Shown here: piece by piece, positions 40,915 to 50,875 of the stretch
Layout of the letters: each line of letters starts with the position of its first letter
Numbering within the stretch: position 1 is the stretch's first letter
Assembly: GCF_006757745.1 (NCBI RefSeq)
Contig: NZ_AP019740.1
Location: 186,001 to 250,000, forward strand
Origin: Acinetobacter radioresistens DSM 6976 = NBRC 102413 = CIP 103788
GTDB taxonomy: Bacteria > Pseudomonadota > Gammaproteobacteria > Pseudomonadales > Moraxellaceae
Direction of reading: 5' to 3'
DNA length: 64,000 bases
Notes under the pieces: generated by a model
Seen by the model: the letters and a program-made list of their open reading frames with translations, nothing else
What the model was told of the DNA's origin: nothing
The model's database searches: none
Translations under genes and position numbers: made by a program

Positions 40915-42348
40915 TTAAGCATAAAGCTTTTCTAAACGCGCATGCGCACGATCAATAGCTGCTTCTACTTGAGCCGGGGCCGTACCGCCAATATGGTTAC
41001 GCGCATTTACTGAAGCTTCCAGAGTTAGTGCTTTTTCAAATACATCTGCCTGAATCAGGTCAGAGAACTGTTGAAGCTGTTCAAGGCTAAGTTCAGAGAG
41101 ATCTTTACCTTCCTGAACGCCCAGAGCCACTGCTTTACCTACGATTTCATGTGCATCGCGAAAAGCGACTCCATTTTTTACCAAGTAGTCCGCAAGGTCT
41201 GTTGCAGTAGAAAAACCGCGAAGGGCTGCTTCACGCATGATATCGATATTGGGTACCAGAGCTGGAATCATGTCAGCAAATGCCATCAATGAACCACGTA
41301 CGGTATCAATTGCATCAAATAATGGCTCTTTATCTTCCTGATTATCCTTGTTGTATGCTAATGGTTGGCCTTTCATTAGGGTCAACAGGCTCATCAGGTC
41401 ACCATAGACACGACCGGTTTTACCACGTACCAGTTCAGGGACATCGGGATTTTTCTTTTGTGGCATGATTGAAGAACCCGTACAGAAACGATCCGGGATA
41501 TTAACGAATTTGAACTGTGCTGAAGTCCATAGAATCAGTTCTTCGGACATGCGTGATAAATGCATCATGATTAAAGATGCAGCAGCATTAAATTCAATCG
41601 CAAAGTCACGATCCGATACGGCATCTAACGAGTTTTCAGCAACTGTTTCAAAACCCAAAAGTTCAGCCGTATATGCACGGTCAATTGGATAAGTTGTACC
41701 AGCAAGTGCCGCAGAACCTAATGGCATGCGATTAACGCGCTTGCGGCAATCAATAAGACGTTCAGAGTCACGAACCAGCATCTCAAACCAGGCCAATAAA
41801 TGATGACCAAAAGTCACAGGCTGTGCGGTTTGTAGATGGGTAAAACCGGGCATGATGGTTTGGGTATTTTTAGCTGCCAAACCCAAAATACCTTTTTGTA
41901 ATTTTTCCAGCAGATCTAAAATGGCATCAATTTCATCACGGACATAAAGACGGATATCAGTTGCGACCTGGTCATTACGGCTACGGCCGGTATGGAGTTT
42001 TTTACCTGTAATGCCGATACGCTGGGTCAGGCGTGACTCGATGTTCATATGTACATCTTCAAGGTCAATGCGCCACTCAAAATTTCCTGCCTCAATATCT
42101 GCTTTAATGGCAGTTAGACCTTCAATAATGTCATCACGTTCCTGTTCGGTCAGTACCCCTACTTTGGCAAGCATGGTCGCATGAGCAATTGAACCGGCAA
42201 TATCCTGTTTATAAAAACGTTGGTCAAATTGTACAGATGCGGTAAATTCAGCCACAAAAGCATCGGTAGCTTCGGAAAAACGGCCGCCCCACATACCGGA
42301 AGTCTGATTCTGGGCAGGCGTATTGGAGGAATGAGAAGATGTGGTCAT
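40915..42348 (-). CDS. argH: Argininosuccinate lyase
   Basis: 477 residues, with an N-terminal leader before the core [17 protein letters not shown]. The fumarase-family signature [12 protein letters not shown] is present, as are the conserved [13 protein letters not shown] and [12 protein letters not shown]. It splits argininosuccinate into arginine and fumarate. Its start codon overlaps the start region of the divergent algZ gene by ten bases, so both 5' ends are constrained. Confidence 0.94.
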   Translation of the reverse strand: MTTSSHSSNTPAQNQTSGMWGGRFSEATDAFVAEFTASVQFDQRFYKQDIAGSIAHATMLAKVGVLTEQERDDIIEGLTAIKADIEAGNFEWRIDLEDVHMNIESRLTQRIGITGKKLHTGRSRNDQVATDIRLYVRDEIDAILDLLEKLQKGILGLAAKNTQTIMPGFTHLQTAQPVTFGHHLLAWFEMLVRDSERLIDCRKRVNRMPLGSAALAGTTYPIDRAYTAELLGFETVAENSLDAVSDRDFAIEFNAAASLIMMHLSRMSEELILWTSAQFKFVNIPDRFCTGSSIMPQKKNPDVPELVRGKTGRVYGDLMSLLTLMKGQPLAYNKDNQEDKEPLFDAIDTVRGSLMAFADMIPALVPNIDIMREAALRGFSTATDLADYLVKNGVAFRDAHEIVGKAVALGVQEGKDLSELSLEQLQQFSDLIQADVFEKALTLEASVNARNHIGGTAPAQVEAAIDRAHARLEKLYA

Positions 42349-43478
42349 GTCGGCTCAGCAAAATAAAAAAGAGTATAGCAAATTCAACAGCGCTTGCCGA
42401 AGCACAGCGTGATAATTCCGCAATACCATCAATAAATAACCGGAATAATTTATATTCTTTTACAAAGCGTGGACGCTGGCAATATCTAATCGAATTATTT
42501 CTGGTCAGTACGCTGTTGTCACTGATCCTTATTCTGGCAAAAGCGGGGACATGGCAAAACCTTCAGCTTGACCAATTGGCACAGTACATTTTTTTTATTC
42601 AATGGGTAGTATTGTGTTTTACTGCTTTGGTAGATACCTGGCAAAACCAGTTCAGACAGCTCAACCATTTTTATGCCTTACTGTTCGGTTTTCTGCTACT
42701 TCAGTGCATTGTTCTGGTATCTACCTTCAGTCTGAATATGCTGAACTATTGGGGTAGTCATTTGAGCTGGACGGGAATAGATTCCGATATTTCATTTAAA
42801 GATATAGGTTTAAATCTCAGTTTTGGGATATTGATGGGAGTTATCTTTCTACGTTATCTGTATATGCGGGAGCAATGGTTCAGACAGCAAAGTAGTGGAT
42901 TAAACGCCCGTATACAGGCCATGCAGGCACGTATTCATCCGCATTTTTTATTTAATAGTATAAATAGTGTAGTAAGTCTCATCAGTACAGACCCTGACAA
43001 GGCTGAAACAATGCTGATCAGCTTGTCTAAACTTTTTCGTGCCAGCCTGCAAGACCTCAAGCTGGTCAGCTTACAGCAGGAAATTGATTTGTGCCGGCAT
43101 TACCTTTCAATTGAGCAGATGCGTCTGGGTGAACGGCTCCAGGTAGAGTGGAAAATAGAAAATACTCACTCTTTAAATCAGGTTTATATTCCACTTCTGA
43201 CCTTACAGCCTTTGATTGAAAATAGTATTTTCCATGGAGTTGAAAGTGTCTATACTCAAGGTACCATCGGTATACTGGTTGAAATACTTCAAAATCAAGT
43301 TACTATAGTCATTACCAATCCTTACTCTTTAGATAAAATAACATTACGTAAAGGTCATGGTATTGCTATACAAAGTGTACGGGAGCGGTTACAGGCCTAT
43401 TTTGGACAGTCTGTACAGTTTCAAACTTTTGCCGGTGAGGGGATTTATACCACTATCGTGCAGTACCATTATAAATAA
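42339..43478 (+). CDS. algZ: AlgZ/FimS-type sensor histidine kinase (LytS family)
   Basis: 379 residues. The start ATG at 42339 has GGAGGA at 42325-42330, eight bases upstream. Four membrane helices (about 45-175) precede the His_kinase domain with [16 protein letters not shown] and a HATPase-type C-terminus with [15 protein letters not shown]. In Pseudomonas, AlgZ/FimS with AlgR controls alginate and type IV pili; the exact role here is not known. The start lies inside the 5' end of divergent argH. Confidence 0.88.
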   Translation: MWSCRLSKIKKSIANSTALAEAQRDNSAIPSINNRNNLYSFTKRGRWQYLIELFLVSTLLSLILILAKAGTWQNLQLDQLAQYIFFIQWVVLCFTALVDTWQNQFRQLNHFYALLFGFLLLQCIVLVSTFSLNMLNYWGSHLSWTGIDSDISFKDIGLNLSFGILMGVIFLRYLYMREQWFRQQSSGLNARIQAMQARIHPHFLFNSINSVVSLISTDPDKAETMLISLSKLFRASLQDLKLVSLQQEIDLCRHYLSIEQMRLGERLQVEWKIENTHSLNQVYIPLLTLQPLIENSIFHGVESVYTQGTIGILVEILQNQVTIVITNPYSLDKITLRKGHGIAIQSVRERLQAYFGQSVQFQTFAGEGIYTTIVQYHYK

Positions 43479-43546
43479 AAGAATAAAACCAGAGTCCAGA
43501 TCAACATATATAAATTAAATGAAGTTGGTCTAGACAAGGAGAAAAA

Positions 43547-44284
43547 ATGGATATCCTGATTTGTGATGATGAGCCATTGGCCGTCGAACGCTTATCTCGT
43601 CTGGTTACCCAGCTCGGGCACCATGTAGTCGCTACAACATCAAGTGGTCAGCATACGATTGCACTGGTCCAGCAGTATCAGCCTGATGTTGTATTGCTTG
43701 ATATTCAAATGCCGGAAATGGATGGTTTGCAATGTGCTGAACAGCTAAACCAGCTGGACCTTATGCCGGCGATTGTCTTTTGTACGGCTTATGAAGATCA
43801 TGCATTGGAAGCTTTTAAATCAAGTGCGGAAGGTTATCTGCTCAAGCCCATAGAGGTCAGTGAGCTGCAGCAGGTTCTGGACAGGCTGACCCGTTTGAAC
43901 CAGGCACAAATGTCGGGCCTGAAGCAGAAAGATATAGATACGGCAAAATTACAGCGTCAGCAAATTACTGCAAAAAGTTATCGGGGTGTTGAGCTGGTGC
44001 CTGTGGAGAATATTTACTATTTTTTAGCTGACCAGAAATATGTCACAGTACGTCATAAACATGGCAGCATTTTGATTGATGAGACCTTAAAAGAACTTGA
44101 ACAGGAATTTTCGGAGAAGTTTATCCGGATCCATCGTAATGCACTGGTATCTGTTGACTATCTGGATGGGCTTGAGGTTGTGACTTCCGGACAGTATCAG
44201 GTACGCTGCCGTGAACTTGACGAGCGGCTGGCCGTAAGCCGTCGCCATTTACCTGGTCTGCGTGAGCGGATACAAAAGCTTTAA
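43547..44284 (+). CDS. algR: AlgR-type LytTR response regulator
   Basis: 245 residues. The receiver domain starts MDILICDDEPLAVERL with Asp52 (LLDIQMPEMDG), and a C-terminal LytTR DNA-binding domain (about 145-245) has VENIYYFLADQKYVTV and FIRIHRNALV. AAGGAGA precedes the ATG. It is 68 bp after algZ, its likely partner, and precedes hemC as in Pseudomonas. Confidence 0.9.
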   Translation: MDILICDDEPLAVERLSRLVTQLGHHVVATTSSGQHTIALVQQYQPDVVLLDIQMPEMDGLQCAEQLNQLDLMPAIVFCTAYEDHALEAFKSSAEGYLLKPIEVSELQQVLDRLTRLNQAQMSGLKQKDIDTAKLQRQQITAKSYRGVELVPVENIYYFLADQKYVTVRHKHGSILIDETLKELEQEFSEKFIRIHRNALVSVDYLDGLEVVTSGQYQVRCRELDERLAVSRRHLPGLRERIQKL

Positions 44285-44383
44285 AGAACTAAAATAGGAC
44301 GGTTTTATCGGCTTTGGACGATAATTTACTTGCATTTTTAGGGGATCACGTTAAGTTTAAAGGGACTTTTTAACGCCTGAATT

Positions 44384-45307
44384 ATGATGATGACCTTAAA
44401 AATTGCAACCCGTAAAAGCCCTCTAGCGCTCTGGCAAGCTGAACATATTCGTGCCCGTTTGCAGGAACTTCACCCTGGCTTGACGGTAGAACTGGTCACG
44501 TTTGTAACCCAGGGCGATAAGATTCTTGATACTCCTCTGGCAAAAATTGGGGGTAAGGGCCTGTTTGTAAAAGAACTTGAAGCTGCCTTGCTGGATGGGC
44601 GTGCTGATTTGGCAGTGCACTCGATGAAAGATGTGCCTATGCATTTGCCAACAGGGTTATCGTTACCTGTGATCTGTGAACGTGAAGATCCATGTGATGC
44701 TTTTGTTTCAAATCGTTTTGAAGGCTTTGAGCAGTTACCAAAGGGGGCAACAGTCGGGACGTCAAGTTTACGCCGTAAAACCCAGATTTTGAAAGCCCGT
44801 CCAGATCTGAATATTCTCGATTTACGTGGTAACGTGGGTACCCGTCTGTCTAAACTTGATGCAGGTGAATATGATGCGATTATTCTGGCTAGTGCTGGTT
44901 TGAAACGTCTGGGATTGAGTGAGCGCATTAAACATACCCTGTCTCCGGAATTAAGTCTGCCCGCTGTTGGGCAAGGTGCGCTAGGACTAGAATGCCGTAC
45001 AGATGATCAGGCCATACTTGATCTGATTTCTCCACTTCAGCATGAGCAGACAAGTATATGTGTACGGGCAGAGCGAGCATTTAATAGTCATTTGGAAGGA
45101 GGGTGTCAGGTTCCGATTGCTGCTTACGCGACTCTGGAAAATGGCCAGCTCCAGCTTGAAGGCCGTGTAGGAAGTGTGGATGGCTTAATATTACTTTCAT
45201 CTCAAGTTTCAGGACAGCCGGAACATGCTGAACAGTTGGGGGTTGAATTGGCAGAAAATTTATTGTCACAAGGTGCTGGCGAGCTGCTAAAAGCCCTTTA
45301 TAAGTAA
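44384..45307 (+). CDS. hemC: Porphobilinogen deaminase
   Basis: 307 residues; [20 protein letters not shown] is the typical N-terminus. The dipyrromethane cofactor Cys is in [11 protein letters not shown]. It polymerises four porphobilinogens to hydroxymethylbilane. It heads a heme cluster with hemD 5 bp downstream. Three ATG codons in a row leave the exact start open. Confidence 0.94.
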   Translation: MMMTLKIATRKSPLALWQAEHIRARLQELHPGLTVELVTFVTQGDKILDTPLAKIGGKGLFVKELEAALLDGRADLAVHSMKDVPMHLPTGLSLPVICEREDPCDAFVSNRFEGFEQLPKGATVGTSSLRRKTQILKARPDLNILDLRGNVGTRLSKLDAGEYDAIILASAGLKRLGLSERIKHTLSPELSLPAVGQGALGLECRTDDQAILDLISPLQHEQTSICVRAERAFNSHLEGGCQVPIAAYATLENGQLQLEGRVGSVDGLILLSSQVSGQPEHAEQLGVELAENLLSQGAGELLKALYK

Positions 45308-45312
45308 GTTTT

Positions 45313-46095
45313 ATGCTATTTATTAATACCCGCCCGCAAGAACGCAGTCAGGCATTAAGTCTTGCCTTACTGCAAGCAGGTCATCAAGTACTTGAGTTGC
45401 CTTTACTTGAACTAACACCAACTGCTTACTCACTCCAGCTACAACAACTCTATCAGAATCTGCCATTCTGTCAGGTAATTGTGGTAGTGAGTCCTGCAGC
45501 AGCAGATATTGGGATGCAGTATCTTCAGCAAAGTGGCATCAGCCTGAACGATTTAAGACAATTACAATGGATAGCGGTAGGCCAAACTACAGCTGAACAC
45601 CTGAAGCATTACAGTATTTCCAGTCAGGTCCCTAAACTTGAGACCTCAGAGGGGATGCTTGAGCTTGATGTATTCAGACAATTTAATGACCTGCACAGTG
45701 TAGCATTCTGGCGCGGAGAGGGGGGGCGCCAGTTTATGATGCAAAATCTGCATCAGCAGGGAATAAAGGTTTTAAACTTTATTTTATACGAACGGTCCTG
45801 CCCGACACAAAGCATTCATGATTTTTCTAAAGTTGCAGCACAGATTATACAATACGGAAATCAGGTGCTGGTCCCTATTACTAGTGAAGCCAGCTGGTCT
45901 AACTGGCTGGATTTATGCCAGAATCAGCAGTCTGTTTTGCAGCTATGTCATTATCTGGTGCTGGGAGAGCGTTTATATCAGTTGATACACGGTTATAAAA
46001 TCCAGCATCAGGCCAAATTTCAGGTTTCAAAAATAGAATATTTAAAACCTGAGGTCATACTCCAGTATATTGCAGAGTTGCAAGGGAAATTATGA
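45313..46095 (+). CDS. hemD: Uroporphyrinogen-III synthase
   Basis: 260 residues, beginning MLFINTRPQERSQALS. The family is very variable, but the two-domain layout (segments VVVSPAAADIG and FWRGEGGRQFMMQ) and position after hemC are characteristic. It closes hydroxymethylbilane to uroporphyrinogen III with inversion of ring D. It overlaps the next gene by 4 bp. Confidence 0.88.
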   Translation: MLFINTRPQERSQALSLALLQAGHQVLELPLLELTPTAYSLQLQQLYQNLPFCQVIVVVSPAAADIGMQYLQQSGISLNDLRQLQWIAVGQTTAEHLKHYSISSQVPKLETSEGMLELDVFRQFNDLHSVAFWRGEGGRQFMMQNLHQQGIKVLNFILYERSCPTQSIHDFSKVAAQIIQYGNQVLVPITSEASWSNWLDLCQNQQSVLQLCHYLVLGERLYQLIHGYKIQHQAKFQVSKIEYLKPEVILQYIAELQGKL

Positions 46096-46940
46096 GAAAG
46101 TTTTTATTCTGTATAATCATTCTGGCGTTGGCTTGGTTGGCAAAAATTAGTTATGACCTGTTTCAGGTTTCCCGCCAATTACCGGAAGTAGAAGTTAGTT
46201 TGCATCGAACTGAGCAGCTCAATGCAAGCCTCAACGACCAGGTAGTAGCTCTGCAGCGCCAGATTAGCCAGATAGCAGTGACTACCTCCACTAATCCCTC
46301 TCAGTCTCCCCAGCAGCAGTCAAGTCCAGACGTTTTAGCAGAATTTAGCCCGGTCGCATTAATTGGTGAACGTTTAGAGCTGGTTCAGTTTGCTGTCCGG
46401 CAGCAGCAGTATGTGTATGCGCTGGAAAAATTATCAGAACTGGATCGTGATTTACATGGCTATGTACTGGCACCTGAACTCAAACAAAGTCTACATCAGG
46501 TGATTCATACAGATCAGTTAGCGATTCAACAGTTCGTGCAGGCTAAAACTCGGCAACAAGAATCTTTAGATGCACTGTTGTTAGAAACTGACCAGTTACT
46601 GAAGCAGGCCATACAGCAAAATAATTTAAGTCCTGCCAAGATTCAGCCGCAACATTTCTGGCAGCGCTGGTTGCAGATTGAACCAGTTCAGCGTCCAGGA
46701 GCTATATTGATGAATCGGCAACTGGTTCTCAAAGAGGTACAGCTAAGGCTGTTACTGGTAAGACAGTCACTTATGCAGGGGCAATATGCAGAATACCAGC
46801 AGGGCCTGGATGATGTAATTAAACAGCTGAATCAGCTACCCGACTATGACAGCCAGCAGTTAAAAAAACGTTTAATGAATATGAAGTATCTGCCAGTCAT
46901 ACCAAATCCGAAACTTGGTGCTATGACATTACTGGGTTAA
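46092..46940 (+). CDS. hemX: HemX-like membrane protein
   Basis: 282 residues. One N-terminal membrane helix (FLFCIIILALAWLAKI) is followed by a coiled coil and a HemX-type periplasmic domain with YALEKLSELDRDLHG. The role of HemX is not well established and may be structural. It is placed between hemD and hemY, as in other gammaproteobacteria. Confidence 0.75.
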   Translation: MRKFLFCIIILALAWLAKISYDLFQVSRQLPEVEVSLHRTEQLNASLNDQVVALQRQISQIAVTTSTNPSQSPQQQSSPDVLAEFSPVALIGERLELVQFAVRQQQYVYALEKLSELDRDLHGYVLAPELKQSLHQVIHTDQLAIQQFVQAKTRQQESLDALLLETDQLLKQAIQQNNLSPAKIQPQHFWQRWLQIEPVQRPGAILMNRQLVLKEVQLRLLLVRQSLMQGQYAEYQQGLDDVIKQLNQLPDYDSQQLKKRLMNMKYLPVIPNPKLGAMTLLG

Positions 46941-46949
46941 GGGGGCAGT

Positions 46950-48143
46950 ATGAAACAGATTTTTCTTGCTTATACACTGGTTAGCTTACTGGTTTTGGCC
47001 TTATTAAGTGTACTAAGTTATGGCTACGGTGCTGGTTATGTTTATGTGCAATGGCGCAACTGGCAAATGCAGACCAATTTATGGATATGGCTAGCTTTAC
47101 TGGCAATATTCGGTTTGATTATCCAGCTGGTCTGGCTACAACTAAAACGTTATCTGGCTCGGGAACAGCGTAAAACAGAAACTGTACTTGACTTCAAAAC
47201 CTTACATCCTTACGAGCAGTTGGGAGTGATTTGGCTGTTACAAGCGGAACAGGATCAGCAGTTATTTATTCAACGGGTCTTTTCTCAATCAGGTCTATTA
47301 AGAGGAGTGATTGAATCACGCTTATTCTTAGGTAATGCCGAGACAGACCTTGCATTGAAAAGCTTGAATCAGGCATCTCCCCATGCATTTGAACTGGCAG
47401 AGCTACAACGGATTGAAATCTTTTTGCATCAGCAAGATCCTGAACAGGCATTAACTCATCTTGAATTTCTGAGTCAACATGCTTTGTCTCCCTGGTTACA
47501 ACAAGTGGAAAGTGCCTATCAATACAGGATTAATGAGCTCTGGGGGGAATTCGCAGTTCAGTATCCATGGCTCTACTTGCGCTCCAGAAAATATGGTCAC
47601 TTAAGTCACGACTATAAAGAACAGTGGCTACAGCAACTGCTGGGCCAGTTTGACCAAGCAACTCTTGATGATCTGCAAGCATTGCAGCAACGTTATTTGG
47701 ACATGGCAGGTCAGATACAGAACCGTACACCTGATATTCAGATTCTATGGCTTAAGTTACTGGCACGTATGCCTGAAATGAGTCAGCAGCATGAATCACT
47801 AGCCAATTTACTGCTGGCTGATAATTTTGATCAAGATGTTTTCTATTTATGGTTTCAGCAACAATTACTTAAGCAGCAACCTGACTATGAATATGTCGAG
47901 CAGCGTATTTTATTTTTAGAAAACAAGTACCCAAGTATCCCTATATTAAGTTTTGCAAAATGGCACATATATCAAGCAACTGACCGTGCATTGGAGGCAG
48001 AGCAGTTACTTGAACTCTATCCAGATAATATATTGATGATTTATTTAAGGATCAAAACAGTATTTAAAGGAAATGAGGATTTAATTCAGCAATTAAATCT
48101 GATTTTTGAAAATGACGCTAATTTTATGCAGTTAAAGATTTAA
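46950..48143 (+). CDS. hemY: HemY-like protein
   Basis: 397 residues. Two N-terminal membrane helices (LVSLLVLALLSVLSYGYG and LWIWLALLAIFGLIIQLV) and a helical TPR-like C-terminal region resembling HemY of Proteobacteria are visible. Despite the name, this is not protoporphyrinogen oxidase. Its function in heme biosynthesis is uncertain. It follows hemX by 9 bp. Confidence 0.78.
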   Translation: MKQIFLAYTLVSLLVLALLSVLSYGYGAGYVYVQWRNWQMQTNLWIWLALLAIFGLIIQLVWLQLKRYLAREQRKTETVLDFKTLHPYEQLGVIWLLQAEQDQQLFIQRVFSQSGLLRGVIESRLFLGNAETDLALKSLNQASPHAFELAELQRIEIFLHQQDPEQALTHLEFLSQHALSPWLQQVESAYQYRINELWGEFAVQYPWLYLRSRKYGHLSHDYKEQWLQQLLGQFDQATLDDLQALQQRYLDMAGQIQNRTPDIQILWLKLLARMPEMSQQHESLANLLLADNFDQDVFYLWFQQQLLKQQPDYEYVEQRILFLENKYPSIPILSFAKWHIYQATDRALEAEQLLELYPDNILMIYLRIKTVFKGNEDLIQQLNLIFENDANFMQLKI

Positions 48144-48152
48144 GGAATTAAT

Positions 48153-48590
48153 ATGACCAAGTTAACAGATTACCCAGTAATTTATGAACAGAATGTTGCT
48201 TGGGGAGATATGGATGCATTTGGGCATGTCAATAATGTAATTTATTACCGTTATATAGAAAGTGCCCGTATTTGTTATCTTGATAGCTTGAATATATTCA
48301 AGCTTGATATTAATACTGTTGTGGCTTCAAGCCAGTGTAAATACCTTAAACCGGTATTTTATCCAGATCAGTTGAAAATTGGCGTCAGGGTTGAAGAGAT
48401 TAGGAATAGTGCCTTTCGCATGAATTACCTGATATGGAGTAGTGCCCAACAACAAAATGTCGCTTTAGGAGAAGCAGTAATTGTTTGCGTAGATAAAGAG
48501 AATATGCAAAAGACACTCATTCCTGAAATAATAAGAGAAAAAATCATTAAGATTGAAAAAACTGTTAAGCATGATTTAAATAACCGATGA
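48153..48590 (+). CDS. Acyl-CoA thioesterase, hotdog fold (YbgC/FadM type)
   Basis: 145 residues. The 4HBT motif WGDMDAFGHVNNVIYYRYIE (about 17-36) contains the catalytic Asp and the His-Val-Asn-Asn stretch. It hydrolyses acyl-CoA; the specific substrate is unknown. It follows hemY by 9 bp and may be a passenger in the same operon. Confidence 0.85.
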   Translation: MTKLTDYPVIYEQNVAWGDMDAFGHVNNVIYYRYIESARICYLDSLNIFKLDINTVVASSQCKYLKPVFYPDQLKIGVRVEEIRNSAFRMNYLIWSSAQQQNVALGEAVIVCVDKENMQKTLIPEIIREKIIKIEKTVKHDLNNR

Positions 48591-48756
48591 TTAGTTTTAT
48601 TAAATAAAACCTCCTATTTCATATTAATTTGGCTATGTTGAGTTATTGTTATTAATTTAATTAAATAGTCTTGATAATTGTATTTAAAATACATAATATG
48701 AGTTTGAATATTAATTCAAATAAATATGATTAACCTGTGTTGCGGAGCCAATATTA

Positions 48757-49083
48757 ATGAAGCCAGATATTAGTGAACTTTCGGTAGAAGATCTCAAAAG
48801 ATTACAGCTTGAAGCCGAAGCATTAATCGCCAGCAAAAAAGATCAAGCAGTAGATGAAGCTTATGAACAGGTTTTAGAAATTGCTGAAAATGTGGGTCTG
48901 ACTATTGAACAGTTGCTAGAATTTGGAGCGCAAAAGCGCAAGAAAACAACACGTAAATCAGTAGAGCCACGTTATCGTAATACTGAAAATCCTGAAGAAA
49001 CTTGGACAGGACGTGGTAAGCAGCCACGCTGGTTAGTAGCAGCCCTTGAAAAAGGTGCAAAACTTGAAGATTTTCTGATCTAA
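48757..49083 (+). CDS. hns: H-NS family nucleoid-associated protein
   Basis: 108 residues. The coiled-coil N-terminus begins MKPDISELSVEDLKRLQ, and the C-terminal DNA-binding motif is TWTGRGKQPRWL, the H-NS signature. It silences AT-rich DNA. The upstream 165 bp are strongly AT-rich, fitting self-binding. GGAG precedes the ATG at 10 bases. It is closed by a strong terminator. Confidence 0.93.
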   Translation: MKPDISELSVEDLKRLQLEAEALIASKKDQAVDEAYEQVLEIAENVGLTIEQLLEFGAQKRKKTTRKSVEPRYRNTENPEETWTGRGKQPRWLVAALEKGAKLEDFLI

Positions 49084-49120
49084 GTTTCATCGAACTGTCA
49101 TTCGACTGCCTTAGAATGTT

Positions 49121-49152
49121 AAAAAAGCCAAGCATGAATGCTTGGTTTTTTT
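49121..49152 (+). terminator. Rho-independent terminator after hns
   Basis: AAAAAAGCCAAGC (49121-49133) pairs with GCTTGGTTTTTTT (49140-49152) around a six-base loop, with T-runs on both sides. Confidence 0.93.
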
Positions 49153-49248
49153 ATAGCAGTGAATTGGCGAGGTAGAAAAATTATGCATAATGGGACGCAG
49201 GGGAGAAATATAGTTATAGGAAAAAAATTAAATGTTGGTTATTGCTGA

Positions 49249-49992
49249 ATGAATAAAAGAACGAAGCAATTAACGTGGTGGATATTTGCAGTCCTGGCGT
49301 TTTTATTATTTGTAGTGTTACAGATACCTGCTGCCTGGATTATTTCAAAATTTTCAAAAGATAATCAAACCTTGCAAAATGTCAGCGGTAATATCTGGCA
49401 GGGCCAGGCAGACTGGCATAAAGATAAATTGCGTGGATCAGTCAGCTGGAAAACCAGGCCTCTCGACTTATTGCTATTACGCTTGGGAGCAGACCTGGAA
49501 ATTCATAGTGCCAATACAAAGCTAAATGGTACAGTGGCCTATGGTTTAGGTAAAAAAATAATTATTCAAGAGATGAAGGGCCAGATAGCGCCAGAAACCT
49601 TAAAGACCTTAGTAGACTGGCAATGGCCAGCCAATAGTATTCAGCTTCAAAATATTAATTTACGTTATCAGAAAAATGATGGCTTTAGCGATGCAACTGG
49701 CCAGCTGCAATGGGCAGGCGGACAACTCCTGTATAGCTTGGGCTCACGGCAGGACCGAATGAATATACCCTCTTTAAAAGGAGAGATTCAAGACGACGGT
49801 GGAAAGCTCATCTTTAATATACAAGATCAGCGTGGACAGAAAATGGCAAATCTGGTTCTTGACCCGGACATGATGCTGGATGTGCAACTAACCCAGCGTC
49901 TACTCTTGAATGTCCCTTCTTATGACGGTAAAGCTGGACTTGATACCTATGTGATTAGCTCCCGTCAGCCTCTATTACGGGGCAACTGGTGA
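49249..49992 (+). CDS. gspN: Type II secretion system protein N
   Basis: 247 residues. An N-terminal membrane helix (WWIFAVLAFLLFVVLQI) is followed by a beta-rich periplasmic domain with SGNIWQGQADW and SVSWKTRPLDLLLLRLG, characteristic of GspN. It belongs to the type II secretion machinery. It overlaps gspC. Confidence 0.85.
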   Translation: MNKRTKQLTWWIFAVLAFLLFVVLQIPAAWIISKFSKDNQTLQNVSGNIWQGQADWHKDKLRGSVSWKTRPLDLLLLRLGADLEIHSANTKLNGTVAYGLGKKIIIQEMKGQIAPETLKTLVDWQWPANSIQLQNINLRYQKNDGFSDATGQLQWAGGQLLYSLGSRQDRMNIPSLKGEIQDDGGKLIFNIQDQRGQKMANLVLDPDMMLDVQLTQRLLLNVPSYDGKAGLDTYVISSRQPLLRGNW

Positions 49993-50834
49993 TGAAAACC
50001 TATCTGAATAAACTCCAGGATATTTCCTGGTCTAAACTGGACCGGGCTGGACCGTTCGTGCTGGCATTATTAATTCTGATCTTTTGCTGGAAGCTGGCAG
50101 CGTTGTTCTGGTGGGTGGTAGCACCGCCACAAGGTATACAGTTTGAGCGCGTCATGCTGGGCTCACAGCAGCCACAAGTTCCAAATATTTCTTCATTTTC
50201 CCTGTTTTACGAACCAGGTCAAAGTGCTGCGGCGAATACATCTGCTGAAAGTTTAAATATAGAGTTGCAGGGTGTGGTCATTGGTTATCCAAACCGTTAT
50301 TCCTCAGCTGTAATTAAAGTAGACCAGATTGCAGAGCGTTATCGGGTTGGAGAAACCATTGCTAATTCTTCATTTCAATTGGCAGAGGTTTACTGGGACC
50401 GGGTGATATTGCGTCAACCCAATGGTACATCTCGTGAAGTTCAGTTTAAAGGAATTGAAAATGGCCTGAACCAGCCGATTGTGCCACCCGCTGACTCTGC
50501 CACTTCGGCAGCTCCTTCGCCATCACCTGCAAATTCTTCTCAATCTGCTTTAGGACAGGCGATACAAAAAATTCAGGAAGACCGTGAACAATATTTGCAG
50601 GAAATGGGTGTAAGCTCGACCGGTAACGGTTATGAGGTCACCAGCCGTACACCGGCCGCATTGCGCAGTAAGCTGGGTTTACGCCCAGGTGACCGGATTA
50701 TGTCTGTAAACGGTCAGCCTGTCGGCCAGGGACAAAGTGATATTCAGTTACTTGAACAAGCCAGACGTGAAGGGCAAGTCAGAATAGAAATAAAACGTGG
50801 TGATCAGGTGATGACCATCCAACAAAGTTTTTAA
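49992..50834 (+). CDS. gspC: Type II secretion system protein C
   Basis: 280 residues from the ATG at 49992, overlapping the gspN stop by one base; a GTG three bases upstream is an alternative. It has one membrane helix (about 20-40), a HR-type domain with LNIELQGVVIGYPNRYSSAVIK cut by segment breaks, and a C-terminal PDZ domain (AALRSKLGLRPGDRIMSVNG). It links the inner-membrane platform to the GspD secretin. Confidence 0.9.
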   Translation: MKTYLNKLQDISWSKLDRAGPFVLALLILIFCWKLAALFWWVVAPPQGIQFERVMLGSQQPQVPNISSFSLFYEPGQSAAANTSAESLNIELQGVVIGYPNRYSSAVIKVDQIAERYRVGETIANSSFQLAEVYWDRVILRQPNGTSREVQFKGIENGLNQPIVPPADSATSAAPSPSPANSSQSALGQAIQKIQEDREQYLQEMGVSSTGNGYEVTSRTPAALRSKLGLRPGDRIMSVNGQPVGQGQSDIQLLEQARREGQVRIEIKRGDQVMTIQQSF

Positions 50835-50875
50835 GTGGGGATACCTCACAGTAGTGTTAGGAAAAATAACAGGCT

